A DNA stretch of 34,348 bases from Gemmata sp. (GCA_025055115.1 JANWYJ010000052.1:1-34348), one strand, 5' to 3'. Counted from the stretch's first letter, positions 1-8,764 are shown. Translations and numbers: made by a program. The notes: generated by a model from the sequence alone, not told the origin.

Positions 1-209
1 TGCAGCGTTTGAATCAGGATCAGGATCGGATTCGCAAGAATCTGCGGGACACGCCGCGGGATGCGGAGGTGTATGAGGTGTATTTGAAGAAGTTGTCGGC
101 GCAGGAGAAGGAGATTGACCAGTTGACGGACAAGCAGAAGAAGCTGATGGATGAGGAGTTCCAGGCCCGCAAGAAGTATGAAGACTTCCTCAGCAACATC
201 AGCGACTGA
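1..209 (+). CDS. C-terminal end of a coiled-coil protein (partial, 5' end outside window)
   Basis: An open frame enters from the left edge (first complete codon at 3) and ends at TGA 207-209, giving about 68 residues. It is strongly charged and helical, rich in Lys, Glu, Asp and Gln, with a heptad-like pattern (LSAQEKEIDQLTDKQKKLMD) typical of a coiled coil. The ending resembles the helical C-terminal tails of planctomycete DUF4139-type secreted proteins, but that is a recollection of style and not a proven match. The upstream domains are missing, so function cannot be given. It converges on the nagA-like gene, with a hairpin terminator between them. Confidence 0.65.
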   Translation, partial: QRLNQDQDRIRKNLRDTPRDAEVYEVYLKKLSAQEKEIDQLTDKQKKLMDEEFQARKKYEDFLSNISD

Positions 210-262
210 GAGCCTGTCGGGATAATCCCCTTTGCAACTGATCGTTTCTTCACCCTCGGCTT

Positions 263-288
263 CGGCCCACACGGCACAGTGTGGGCCG
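263..288. terminator. Rho-independent-type hairpin between convergent genes
   Basis: Perfect 10-bp inverted repeat: arm CGGCCCACAC at 263-272, 6-nt loop, arm GTGTGGGCCG at 279-288, then CGG and a short T run (293-296) on the + strand. It lies between the stop of the coiled-coil gene (209) and the stop of the nagA-like gene (295), so it could end transcription of the upstream + gene and perhaps both. Confidence 0.7.
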
Positions 289-294
289 CGGCTT

Positions 295-1488
295 TTAGAA
301 GACTTTCCCGCCACCGATGTAGACACTTTGTACGTTCAATCTGCGATCGAGAACGACAAGATCGGCCCGCTTTCCCACCTCCAGACTGCCGAGGTCGTGA
401 TCCACGCCCAGCACGCGCGCGGGTGTCAGCGTGGCCATGCGAATCGTCTCCGGCAACGGGATTCCTGCGCTGAAGTGCATCGTGCGCACCGCGTGGTCCA
501 TACCCATGACGCCCGAAGCCAAGGCGGAGCCATCGAGTGTTACCCCGACTCCGTTTTGTTTGCGGACGCGCTCGCCGCCGCCTTCAGCACCGAACCAGTA
601 TTCGCCATCGGGTTGATCGACAGCTCGCATCGCATCGGTCACGAGGGCCAAGCGATCAGGACCTTTCACCTTGTACGCCAGGCGTAACAACTCTGGGGCC
701 AGGTGTTGGCCGTCGGCAATCACTTCCGTGGTCAATTCCTCGAAGTAAAGGGTCGCTTCCATGACGCCGCCGCGCATGGGATAAGTTTGCGATTGCCGTA
801 GACGAGCACGGTCCGACATCGCGCAAAACAGGTGGTCGACATGCCGCACGCCCCACTCCACAGCGGCTTCCACTTGGGCAAAGGTCGCGTGGCTATGGCC
901 GATGTTGAAACGAACCCCACGCGTGCGATAGGTGCGAACCAGCCATTCGGTATTCGCAATTTCAGGAGCGATGGTCACGACCATCGGCAGGGTAGAGCGA
1001 TTCCGCAACAGCGGTTCAGAGTTGTCCGGCTGGGGGATGAGAAAGTCACGTTCGGGATGGCAGCCGCGTGCCGGCCGCGCGAAATACGGCCCATAGAGAT
1101 GACAACCGATAATTCGTGCCCCACCGGGTACTTCCCCCAACAGATATTGACAATTGTTCACAAACTGAACATATTGATCGTAACGGGCTACGGTGCTGGT
1201 GGGTGTCAGGCTCGTGGTCCCATGGCGAGCGTGGCACCGACAAATCGTGTGAAAGGCTTCCGCCGTACCATCCATGAAATCGGCTCCATCGCCCCCATGA
1301 ACGTGAAGATCGACAAACCCCGGTGCGAGGTACATCCCTTGCAAATCCAGGATTTCCGCCGAAGGTCCTGGCCGCAGCTCCGCGGGTCCCACCGCGCAAA
1401 TGCGGCTCCGATCCACCACCAACGTACCATCGGGCACAACCCGATCCGGCAGCACAAGTGTTGCATTGGTGAAAATCGTTGTCTTCAT
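295..1488 (-). CDS. nagA: N-acetylglucosamine-6-phosphate deacetylase-like amidohydrolase
   Basis: 397 residues from the ATG at 1488; a GTG directly before it could also start. The fold is the amidohydrolase superfamily TIM barrel: metal-binding DLHVHGGDG near residues 60-68, the GHSHA segment (about 197-201) and DHLFCAM (about 218-224) for the two later metal/substrate histidines, LVTDAM (about 282-287) with the catalytic Asp, and the usual C-terminal beta strand ending GSLEVGKRADLVVLD. NagA removes the acetyl group from GlcNAc-6-phosphate in amino-sugar and peptidoglycan recycling. One oddity: the GxHLEGP motif, whose Glu binds metal in E. coli NagA, reads GCHLYGP here (Tyr about residue 132). 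The substrate may therefore differ, or the metal site may be rebuilt. No nagB or sugar kinase is adjacent. Confidence 0.85.
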   Translation of the reverse strand: MKTTIFTNATLVLPDRVVPDGTLVVDRSRICAVGPAELRPGPSAEILDLQGMYLAPGFVDLHVHGGDGADFMDGTAEAFHTICRCHARHGTTSLTPTSTVARYDQYVQFVNNCQYLLGEVPGGARIIGCHLYGPYFARPARGCHPERDFLIPQPDNSEPLLRNRSTLPMVVTIAPEIANTEWLVRTYRTRGVRFNIGHSHATFAQVEAAVEWGVRHVDHLFCAMSDRARLRQSQTYPMRGGVMEATLYFEELTTEVIADGQHLAPELLRLAYKVKGPDRLALVTDAMRAVDQPDGEYWFGAEGGGERVRKQNGVGVTLDGSALASGVMGMDHAVRTMHFSAGIPLPETIRMATLTPARVLGVDHDLGSLEVGKRADLVVLDRRLNVQSVYIGGGKVF

Positions 1489-1567
1489 CACAGTCTCGCA
1501 GGATGATCATTAGCTTCCGGCGAAGGAACGACCCACGCACCGGCTGGGGATTAGTAAAACATCATTA

Positions 1568-1579
1568 GGGAGGAGGTGG
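1568..1579 (+). promoter_or_regulatory. Strong Shine-Dalgarno site for the SDR gene
   Basis: Purine-rich AGGGAGGAGGTG immediately before ATG 1581, with a second in-frame ATG at 1584. The long complementarity to the 16S tail fits either ATG and fixes the start to within one codon. Confidence 0.7.
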
Positions 1580-1580
1580 A

Positions 1581-2459
1581 ATGATGGCACGGCGCAATTT
1601 ACGGGGTTTGCGGGTTCTGGTGACGGGGGCTTCGCAAGGGATCGGTCGGGCGCTGGTGGTCGAGGCGGCGCGCCGGGGTTGCCGGGTGCTGGCCGCCGCC
1701 CGCTCTCAGCCGCTTTTGGAGGAATTGGCTGCGCAGGTCCGCTCCGCGGGCGGAATTGTGCAAACCGTGGTGGCCGATGTGACCAAACCCGAAGATCGGA
1801 CCGCAATGGTCGCCGCGGCCACACAACACTTCCACGGTCTGGATGTTCTCATCAACAATGCCGGGATCGGCGCCACAGGGCATTTCATGGACTCGGCCCC
1901 GGACATTCTTCGCAAGATTTTTGAAACGAATTTCTTCGGACTGACGGAAACCACGCGTGTCTTTTTGCCGCTTCTCAAGCAAGGGACGACCCCGGCGATT
2001 GTGAACATCTCGTCGGTGGTGGGGAAACGGGCCTTACCGGCTCGGTCGCTGTATTCCGCAAGCAAATTCGCCGTGATGGGCTTCAGTGAAGCCATCCGGG
2101 CCGAACTCGCCAAAGACAATATCGACGTGATCGTGATTTCCCCCGGCCTAACACAAACGAACTTCTCCAAAAATATGCTGGAACAGAAGGCCAAAATGCC
2201 CCTCGACCATCTCCGAGGCATGACCAGTGAAGAAGTGGCCGTCGCCACACTCCGCGCCCTCGAACGCGGTTCGCTCGATGTAACGCTCACCTTCCGCGGG
2301 AAATTGTTGGTTCTGGTGAATCGCTTCGCACCGTGGATCATTGATTTCTTCGCGAAAAAGAAAGTCCGCGAATTGTTCGCCGACGAAATTGCCGAGCGCC
2401 AGAAGAAACGCGCGGAAGCGGCCCAAGCCACGGCCGGGATCGCCCAAGCCACAAAATAG
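1581..2459 (+). CDS. Short-chain dehydrogenase/reductase (SDR), classical type
   Basis: 292 residues. The NAD(P)-binding Rossmann motif TGASQGIG is at 15-22, NNAG at 92-95, the catalytic Ser in NISS (about 142-145), and YSASK with Tyr158 and Lys162, so the classical SDR active site is complete. The segment RQ/AAARS after beta2 lacks an acidic residue at the NAD-type position, which leans towards NADP(H), by inference. The C-terminal 60 residues extend past the fold and end in a basic and Ala-rich tail that may be membrane-proximal, as in DHRS7-like proteins. The substrate cannot be read from sequence. The gene stands alone: nagA-like lies divergently upstream and the ComEA-like gene converges from downstream. 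Confidence 0.88.
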   Translation: MMARRNLRGLRVLVTGASQGIGRALVVEAARRGCRVLAAARSQPLLEELAAQVRSAGGIVQTVVADVTKPEDRTAMVAAATQHFHGLDVLINNAGIGATGHFMDSAPDILRKIFETNFFGLTETTRVFLPLLKQGTTPAIVNISSVVGKRALPARSLYSASKFAVMGFSEAIRAELAKDNIDVIVISPGLTQTNFSKNMLEQKAKMPLDHLRGMTSEEVAVATLRALERGSLDVTLTFRGKLLVLVNRFAPWIIDFFAKKKVRELFADEIAERQKKRAEAAQATAGIAQATK

Positions 2460-2552
2460 GCCGTTTGTTGGCTTCTCGGGCCGGCATGAACTTTTCCGAC
2501 ACCTCAGTTCCGGCTACGGAGAAACCTTATGCCGTCCTGATATGGTTGTTGC

Positions 2553-3227
2553 TCACCGAACTACCACGAAGGGGCGGAGTTTTTCGAGGGTTTTGGGACC
2601 AATGCCTTTGACGCGGTCCAGATCGTCGACTTGCTCGAAGGGTTGAATTGTGCGGGCGGTGATGATGTTTTGCGCCATGACGGGACCAATCCCTGGTAAG
2701 CGCTGGAGTTCGTCGGCACTTGCCGAATTCACATTGATCGGTGGCTCACCAGGTTGAATTTTCTTCACCCCCGACGCTCGCGGTCGTGGAAGGGCGGCTG
2801 CACCCCCCTGCTGAGAAGCCGCCGGCTTGGCCGCAGAGGCCGTCGGCACTTGATGCGTGCCAACGGTGACATGGTAGCGCACCTTCTCGAATATGAGGGG
2901 GCCGATACCGCGCACGTCCTGAAGTTGTTCGACCGATTGAAACACACCGTGCTGCCGCCGGTGGGCCACAATGTTCTCGGCTAGCTTCGGCCCTAAACCG
3001 GGCACTTGGGCCAGTTCTTTCTCATCGGCTGTATTGAGATCAATTCGGGCCAGGGCCAGTGGTTCGGTGGGGCGAGCGGCTGTGAGATGGTGGCCATATC
3101 CACGGTAGATGAGTAGCGCTAGCGCCACCACAACCAACACCGCCAAGAGGGTTTGCCCCCCTGGGGTTGTCGCGGGTGAGGACGCGGCGGGCGAAGCGGC
3201 TTCAACGGGCGTGTGCGCGGCTGGCAT
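2553..3227 (-). CDS. Membrane-anchored protein with two ComEA-type helix-hairpin-helix domains
   Basis: 224 residues from ATG 3227, chosen because AGGA precedes it and because longer starts would run into the methyltransferase gene. One membrane helix lies at about 26-43, after a short Ala/Pro-rich cytoplasmic part. Two tandem ComEA-like domains follow, at about 62-122 and 163-224. Each begins with an (I)xxNxA strand and carries two hairpins: VPGLGPKLA and VRGIGPL, then LPGIGPVMA and VKGIGPKTL. Such domains bind DNA without sequence preference. ComEA receives DNA in natural uptake, but many bacteria carry ComEA-like proteins whose role is unknown. A Pro/Ala-rich linker joins the two domains. 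No other competence gene is in view. Confidence 0.82.
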   Translation of the reverse strand: MPAAHTPVEAASPAASSPATTPGGQTLLAVLVVVALALLIYRGYGHHLTAARPTEPLALARIDLNTADEKELAQVPGLGPKLAENIVAHRRQHGVFQSVEQLQDVRGIGPLIFEKVRYHVTVGTHQVPTASAAKPAASQQGGAAALPRPRASGVKKIQPGEPPINVNSASADELQRLPGIGPVMAQNIITARTIQPFEQVDDLDRVKGIGPKTLEKLRPFVVVR

Positions 3228-3280
3228 AGGTGCGTTCCTGGCAGCGACATCTGCGGCAGAATCCGCACAACCGCGACATT

Positions 3281-4045
3281 CTAACACAATCGCAGGACAA
3301 TCACCATATACCGGCACCAGTTTTTTAACGACGGCCACCGGTTCAACAGTTGGGTATCGATACCATCCAGGACGCGGAGAAGTTGTGGCCAATGCCCCAG
3401 GCGACGAATCATGCCAAGCAGTTGGAATCCATATAACTCCATATGACCAAAGAGTTTGCGCAGTGGTTGGAGGTCACGAGCAGTCAGCGGTTGTTCGTCG
3501 GCGGTGCGATGTTTGCCAGGATAGGGCAACATCGCACGGGCGAAGCGCAAAAGCGGGTTCCCCCCCCACGGCTCGCACAAGACCGCGACTCCCCCCGGTT
3601 TCAGCACTCGCCGCAACTCGCGCCCGGCTTTCACCAAATCGAGATGATGAAGGATGGCATGCCCCCAAATCGCATCGAAGGTGGCCGCGGCAAACGGTAG
3701 CTCTTCACCGTTGGCGACCACACATTCCACCGCCACGCCATTGGCCAAGGCCCGTTGCCGGGCTTCATGGACATATCCGGGCGACAGATCGCACGCAGTC
3801 ACCAGCGCTCCTGCGCGGGCCATCGTGACAGCTGCCATACCGTGTCCGCAGCCATAGTCGAGCACATGCCGACCCCGGAGTTCGCCCAGTTGCCCGAAGG
3901 CGAAACGCACCCACGTTTCGTGATCGAGGTACCACTCCTGCGCAAATGTTAGCTGGGCCGCCCCAATGCGGAAACTTTCCGCCCGCTGGCAGGCTTGCTG
4001 ATCGTGAAAGATTCGCTCGGCGATGTGGCGCTCCGTGCCAACCAT
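3281..4045 (-). CDS. Class I SAM-dependent methyltransferase
   Basis: 254 residues, starting at ATG 4045 with AGAGGAA upstream. Motif I VLDYGCGHG is at 61-69, an acidic residue ends beta2 in VTACDLSPG, and the post-motif segments LPFAAATFDAIWGHAILHHL and VLKPGGVAVLCEP match the Methyltransf_11/25 group. The N-terminal approximately 55 residues are helical and may cap the substrate site. The C-terminal third is basic and aromatic (PSLKNWCRYMVIVLRLC), as in methyltransferases that act on lipids, quinones or sugars, but the acceptor is unknown. It sits 53 bp upstream of the ComEA-like gene on the same strand, so the two may be cotranscribed. Confidence 0.85.
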   Translation of the reverse strand: MVGTERHIAERIFHDQQACQRAESFRIGAAQLTFAQEWYLDHETWVRFAFGQLGELRGRHVLDYGCGHGMAAVTMARAGALVTACDLSPGYVHEARQRALANGVAVECVVANGEELPFAAATFDAIWGHAILHHLDLVKAGRELRRVLKPGGVAVLCEPWGGNPLLRFARAMLPYPGKHRTADEQPLTARDLQPLRKLFGHMELYGFQLLGMIRRLGHWPQLLRVLDGIDTQLLNRWPSLKNWCRYMVIVLRLC

Positions 4046-4504
4046 AGATCAATTCCTCTGACAGCACTGTGGGCAAAGTTTGCCCGAGAATCGTATACCC
4101 CCTCGGCGCGCAAAAGTCGATGCGTGGTGTCGTCCGCGGATGACATTCTCAAAAACCGGGGTGAGACCTGCAAGAACCCTCGGCCAGGCTGTGCCGTGCG
4201 AACCGGGGTCATCCTCAACAACGTCCGCGCAGCTGAAACAATCGCGAGCGATTGTGGTACCGAGTTGTGATGCGAACCAAGGTCATCCTCAACAACGTCC
4301 GGCTCCCGCGCGAAGATGCACTTCGCCGGGCGTTAGGCCCACTCACACCAGTTGGCGACGAGGTTCACTTCAACCCAGATTGGCCGACGGTGTTCTATCC
4401 CCACCAACTTCCACCCGGAGTCTCAATAAGGCGGGTGTACTTGGCGAGCGTTGTGGCTAAAACGCCAGCATCGAGTCCTTTTGCTGATCCAAGGAAGCCG
4501 TACC
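4046..4504. other. Divergent intergenic region upstream of lysS and the methyltransferase
   Basis: About 460 bp with no convincing gene. It must hold promoters for the two divergent genes, but I see no clear -35/-10 pair. The only structure I can point to is a 31-bp direct repeat, listed separately. Short open frames cross it, but they lack ribosome sites and recognisable protein features. Confidence 0.5.
4197..4301. repeat. 31-bp direct repeat, two copies, in the lysS leader region
   Basis: Copy 1 is 4197-4227 and copy 2 is 4271-4301. They share TGCGAACC at one end and GGTCATCCTCAACAACGTCC at the other, and differ only at two adjacent bases (GG versus AA). The offset is 74 bp. It may be a duplication remnant or a regulatory site pair; nothing in the sequence decides between these. 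Confidence 0.75.
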
Positions 4505-6067
4505 GTGGCCGACGAACGACACGATTTCTCGGAAATCCGTTTGGAAAAATTGCGTGCTCTCGAAGCCCTCGGCATTGATCCGTGGGGGCAGCGCTTCGAT
4601 GGTGTCATGCCGATTGCCGAGGTGGTGAAACTCGACGCCGATTTGCCTGAAGAGCAGCGGCCGCGTGTGCGGGTTGCCGGGCGTATCGTCAGCCGCCGGC
4701 AATCCGGGAAGCTCTACTTCCTGGACATTAAAGATTCCTCCGGCATACCGACAATTCGCGAACTCAAAAGCGAACGGGAAAGCGATGTTCAGGGGGTTCC
4801 CGACCTGACCAGCCGTATTCAGGTGATGGTCGGGCAAAAACAAGTCGGTGAAACCGGTTGGGCGATCGCACAGCTGCTCGATCTGGGTGACCTCATCGGC
4901 ATCGATGGCACCTTCGGCAAATCGAAGCGCGGCGAGCTATCGATCTTCGCTACCCAGCTGACGTTTCTCACCAAATCCCTGGAACCCCATCCCGACAAAT
5001 GGGGCGGGATGCAAGACGAAGATTACCGCCTGCGGCACCGCTACCTCGACCTCATCTACAATCCTGAAACACTGGACCGAGCCAAGAAACGGGTGAAGTT
5101 GATCCGCACCATTCGTCACTACCTCGACAACCTCGGCTTCCTCGAAGTCGAAACACCCACGTTGCACGCCATCGCCGGCGGAGCCGCCGCCCGCCCCTTC
5201 CAAACGCATCACAATGCCCTCGATATCGACCTCTACATGCGGATTGCCTTAGAATTGCCCCTCAAAAAGCTCCTTGTGGGGGGGTTGGACAAAGTCTATG
5301 AACTCGGCCGTGTTTTCCGCAACGAAGGCATCAGCCGCCGGCACAACCCGGAATTCACGATGCTCGAACTGTACCAGGCCTACGGTGATCTCTTCACCAT
5401 GATGGAACTGACTGAAGGGCTGATCGTCGCGTGTGTGGATGCCCTCGGCAGCAGCCGCCAGTTGCCCTACGGCGACGCCATTGTGAACTTCGCTCCGCCA
5501 TTCCAGCGGACCTCCTACGCCGACCTCTTCCACCGCCACGTCGGCTGCGACATGTTCGATGAAGTGGCCGTCCGCGCCGCCGCACGGGCCGCCGGGATCG
5601 CCCTCGAAACAACACCAGAACGCCCTGGAGAGGCGCGTGTCGCCAAAGAACACGATGTGCTGGTCCATGAATTATTTGAGGAAGTGGTGGAAGAACATCT
5701 CGAAGGGCCAATCTTCGTCTACAACTATCCCGCGTCGCTGTGCCCTCTCACCAAGCGTTCACGCAGCGACCCACGGATTGCCGAACGGTTCGAGTTGTAC
5801 GTCCGCGGGATGGAGTTAGCCAACGCCTACACGGAATTGAACGATCCAATCACGCAAGAACAAACGTTCTCGCGACAATTAGCCGGCTTATCGGAAGAAG
5901 ATTCTATGGCGAAAATGGATCGGAACTTTATCCGTGCTCTGCGACACGGAATGCCCCCCGCCGGCGGTCTGGGCATTGGCATCGACCGGCTGGTAATGCT
6001 TCTGACCAACACCCCAACGATCCGCGACGTCATCCTCTTCCCCCTTCTGCGCCCCGAGTCGAAATGA
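4505..6067 (+). CDS. lysS: Lysyl-tRNA synthetase, class II
   Basis: 520 residues from GTG 4505, chosen because AAGGAAG at 4491-4497 is spaced correctly and the protein then begins as LysS usually does (ADERHDFSEIRLEKLRAL). An N-terminal OB-fold anticodon-binding domain (RVRVAGRIVSRRQSGKLYFLD) occupies about residues 55-160. The class II core follows, with motif 2 beginning RVFRNEGIS at 269 and motif 3 GLGIGIDRL at 488-496. The length is normal. It charges tRNA-Lys with lysine in the cytoplasm. Downstream, after a 344-bp gap, is a LolC/LolD-type ABC pair, so cotranscription is uncertain. Confidence 0.96.
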   Translation: MADERHDFSEIRLEKLRALEALGIDPWGQRFDGVMPIAEVVKLDADLPEEQRPRVRVAGRIVSRRQSGKLYFLDIKDSSGIPTIRELKSERESDVQGVPDLTSRIQVMVGQKQVGETGWAIAQLLDLGDLIGIDGTFGKSKRGELSIFATQLTFLTKSLEPHPDKWGGMQDEDYRLRHRYLDLIYNPETLDRAKKRVKLIRTIRHYLDNLGFLEVETPTLHAIAGGAAARPFQTHHNALDIDLYMRIALELPLKKLLVGGLDKVYELGRVFRNEGISRRHNPEFTMLELYQAYGDLFTMMELTEGLIVACVDALGSSRQLPYGDAIVNFAPPFQRTSYADLFHRHVGCDMFDEVAVRAAARAAGIALETTPERPGEARVAKEHDVLVHELFEEVVEEHLEGPIFVYNYPASLCPLTKRSRSDPRIAERFELYVRGMELANAYTELNDPITQEQTFSRQLAGLSEEDSMAKMDRNFIRALRHGMPPAGGLGIGIDRLVMLLTNTPTIRDVILFPLLRPESK

Positions 6068-6411
6068 TCGCGCGGACCGGCGCTGAGGATGCATTCAAAC
6101 ATCACCAATGTCCGGTCGCTCGAACAGAGAAATTAGTATTTCACGTAAATACTGGTGTGGCAAGGATTTATCCAGCTGGTGGCCACACCCCCAGTCCTTA
6201 CGATCGACAGCAAGTGGTAAATTTTTCTTTTTTTTGCTTGACAACGCGAATTCATTGCGCAGGAGAATTGATAGGGTGTAATGCGGATGGGTCCGAAGCT
6301 CGCCTCCGGAAGTCTTCCTCCACTTCGCCTTTTCCAAACTCGCCAATCTTGCTAGAAGCACGGTAGATAGCTCTTAATGGCGAACAAGACCACCCTGCGG
6401 GAAGCGATACT
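6068..6411. other. Intergenic region between lysS and the ABC permease, with a possible -35 box
   Basis: About 340 bp without a credible gene. Composition becomes AT-rich here, with a long T-rich run at about 6221-6239 that runs straight into TTGACA (6238-6243). No good -10 hexamer stands 16-18 bp further on; the nearest TATAAT-like string, TGTAAT at 6277-6282, is too far away. It may hold the promoter of the ABC operon, or an activator-dependent one. No stem-loop terminator for lysS was found. Confidence 0.35.
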
Positions 6412-7878
6412 GTGTACAAGATTATATTGTGTGTGCGTTATTTACAAACGCGCTACCTTGCATTCATCTGCATTGTGAGTGTCATGCTTGGCGTAGCCAC
6501 ATTGATTGTTGTCAACGCCGTCATGAGTGGGTTCAGTACGAAACTCAAAGACCGGTTGCATGGGATCCTCTCGGATGTCGTCATCGACACGGAGCGAACC
6601 GATGGTTTTGAAGTTTTGGATGACAATGGTGATGCACTCACGCCGCAACAGATCATAGCACAGATGAAAAGCAACCCGATTCTCCGAGAGCGGATCGAAG
6701 CGGTCACACCGACGATAGAAACCTTTGCGATTCTGCAATTCCGCTACCGGGGTACGGTGATTGCCAAACCAGTGCGCGTGATTGGGATTGAGCCGCACAG
6801 CCGTGCTAAAGTTGGCGGATTCGCCGAGTATCTGGTCCGACAGAAAGGATCACGAACGCCGAGCTTTGAATTGACTGCGTCGGCCATTCAACGTCATGAG
6901 TGGAATCGTAAACAGTGGGAATATCACGATGCGAACATGTTGTCGCAGCCAGCCCAAATGAAGATCGAAGACCCCAATTCGATTCCACCGCCGAATCTGG
7001 AAATTGATAAAGGAATACCGCAGGCAAAAATCCATGGTGCCATCGTTGGTTATGCCATCGCCCACTTTCGTTATCGGGATGACAAAGGTCAAACCGTTGA
7101 GGAAGTGGCGCTCGAAGAGGGCGATGATATCATCATCACGACAGCCGGGGGGCAAGAACTAAAACCAGTCTGGGGCAGCTTTCTGGTTACTGACTACTTG
7201 AAAACGGAGATGAGCGAGTACGATCAGAGTTTTGTTTTCGTCCCGCTGGATCAGCTGCAACGAATCCGCGGTATGCTCGAGCGTGCCACAGCCTTCCAAA
7301 TCAAACTCCACAACTATGAACGTGATAAGGAAATTGTCACAAAGGAATTGAGAATGTTCTTCAGGAATTCTCCTGAGGTGCGCATCGCCACCTGGGAGGA
7401 ACACCAAGGGCCACTTCTAGCGGCGATTGATGTGGAACGTGGTATCCTCAATTTATTACTCTTCATGATTGTTGGTGTCGCCGGTTTCAGTATCCTGGCT
7501 ATTTTCACAATGATTGTAAGTGAGAAATACCGCGATATTGGGATAATGAAGTCCCTTGGTGCTAGCAACTGGGGTGTGCTGCAAATTTTTCTTGGCTACG
7601 GTATGCTACTCGGAATAGTCGGCTGTACATTCGGAACATTCTTAGGGATATGGATAACAAACAACATTAACGAGATCGAGGCTGCCCTGTCGAGTTTGAC
7701 GGGTCGGGCTGTTTTTCCGCGCGATGTTTACTACTTCAAAGAGATTCCAACAAATATCGACTCGATGACAATCTTAATGATTGACATGGGAGCCGTTGGT
7801 ACCGCCATGCTGTTTAGCTTGATTCCGGCATGGCGGGCTGCACGGCTTCAACCCGTGCGCGCACTGCGATTCGAATGA
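6412..7878 (+). CDS. LolC/LolE-type ABC transporter permease (FtsX/MacB family)
   Basis: 488 residues from GTG 6412, preceded by GGGAAG at the right distance. Topology is the LolC/MacB one: a membrane helix at about 16-36, a large extracytoplasmic domain of about 300 residues, then three helices near 345-370, 395-420 and 455-475, ending with the PAWRAARLQPVRALR(F)E segment typical of FtsX-domain permeases. The sequence IVSEKYRDIGIMKSLGAS is the cytoplasmic coupling region. LolCDE lifts lipoproteins from the inner membrane towards the outer membrane. The ATPase follows 76 bp later, and no second permease is present, so a homodimer is likely. GC content is clearly lower than in the flanking genes. 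Confidence 0.88.
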   Translation: MYKIILCVRYLQTRYLAFICIVSVMLGVATLIVVNAVMSGFSTKLKDRLHGILSDVVIDTERTDGFEVLDDNGDALTPQQIIAQMKSNPILRERIEAVTPTIETFAILQFRYRGTVIAKPVRVIGIEPHSRAKVGGFAEYLVRQKGSRTPSFELTASAIQRHEWNRKQWEYHDANMLSQPAQMKIEDPNSIPPPNLEIDKGIPQAKIHGAIVGYAIAHFRYRDDKGQTVEEVALEEGDDIIITTAGGQELKPVWGSFLVTDYLKTEMSEYDQSFVFVPLDQLQRIRGMLERATAFQIKLHNYERDKEIVTKELRMFFRNSPEVRIATWEEHQGPLLAAIDVERGILNLLLFMIVGVAGFSILAIFTMIVSEKYRDIGIMKSLGASNWGVLQIFLGYGMLLGIVGCTFGTFLGIWITNNINEIEAALSSLTGRAVFPRDVYYFKEIPTNIDSMTILMIDMGAVGTAMLFSLIPAWRAARLQPVRALRFE

Positions 7879-7954
7879 CGGTGTTTCAGGCTACTACAGA
7901 TGATGATTGGGACACTCTCGCAATCGAGAGAGAACTTTAGAGGAATCGTACATT

Positions 7955-8689
7955 ATGTTGATCGCGCGGGACATCAAAAAAACCTATCGTCGGCATGCTG
8001 TCGAGATTCGTGTACTCAATGGGTTAAATCTGGAAGTTCAGACTGGTGAATTTCTGAGTATCGTTGGCGCGTCCGGCTCGGGCAAAAGCACACTCTTGCA
8101 TCTTTTAGGGATTCTGGATACCCCTGATTCGGGAGAAATTCTTCTCGATGGCAAGCGTATTGATAGTTTGCCATCCAAAGAACGTGACCAGCTCCGCAAT
8201 CGAACATTCGGCTATATTTTTCAATTTTATCACCTTCTTCCAGAGCTATCGGCTCTAGATAACGTATTGATGCCAGCTTATATCGGTCACTCATGGGTGA
8301 GTTGGTGGCCAACACGCCGGCAGTGGCGCCGGCGCGCATACGAGTTGTTGGAAAAGGTTGGCCTCAGTCACCGTACGAAGCATCGCCCGCGCGAACTCTC
8401 CGGTGGCGAGATGCAACGCACAGCCATCGCCCGCGCTCTATTGATGAATCCACGCGTGCTATTAGCCGATGAACCGACAGGAAATCTTGATGCCGAGAGT
8501 GGTCGCGGCATCATGCAACTTCTCCGTGAAATCAACCGCGACGAATGTGTCACTATTATCATGGTCACCCATAACCTGGAAATCGTACCCATGACCGATC
8601 GTGTAGTGCGCATATCCAGCGGTCGAATCACTGATGACCCACCGTTACTTCAGCCCGTGCCAACGACGCCATTACTTCTTGCAATTTGA
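7955..8689 (+). CDS. LolD/MacB-type ABC transporter ATP-binding protein
   Basis: 244 residues from ATG 7955, which has AGAGGAA just upstream; an earlier in-frame start at 7907 lacks a ribosome site. Walker A is GASGSGKS (38-45), the Q-loop is in YIFQFYHLLPELSALDNV, the signature is LSGGE (148-152), Walker B is VLLADEPTGNLD (168-179), and the H-loop His is at 206. The Q-loop neighbourhood matches the MacB/LolD group that pairs with FtsX-type permeases. An insert at about 112-126 (WVSWWPTRRQWRRR) between the Q-loop and the signature is longer and more aromatic and basic than usual. It would power the permease encoded just upstream. Confidence 0.92.
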   Translation: MLIARDIKKTYRRHAVEIRVLNGLNLEVQTGEFLSIVGASGSGKSTLLHLLGILDTPDSGEILLDGKRIDSLPSKERDQLRNRTFGYIFQFYHLLPELSALDNVLMPAYIGHSWVSWWPTRRQWRRRAYELLEKVGLSHRTKHRPRELSGGEMQRTAIARALLMNPRVLLADEPTGNLDAESGRGIMQLLREINRDECVTIIMVTHNLEIVPMTDRVVRISSGRITDDPPLLQPVPTTPLLLAI

Positions 8690-8764
8690 ATATGGAAGAT
8701 TAAAATTTGTACTATCACGGTAAATGCTATTATTCTTCAACTCGTACCAATCGCAATGTAAGTC

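Noticed and set aside
832-1506. 224-codon + strand open frame opposite the nagA-like gene
   Set aside because: The minus-strand reading has the amidohydrolase motifs; the + reading has no recognisable features and no good start.
4252-4578. 108-codon + frame overlapping the lysS start
   Set aside because: It has no ribosome site or family features, and the lysS reading explains its second half; the first half only translates one copy of the 31-bp repeat.
6238-6282. Full sigma70 promoter upstream of the ABC permease
   Set aside because: TTGACA is perfect, but the only TATAAT-like string is 33 bp away, so just a lone -35-like box is noted in the intergenic entry.
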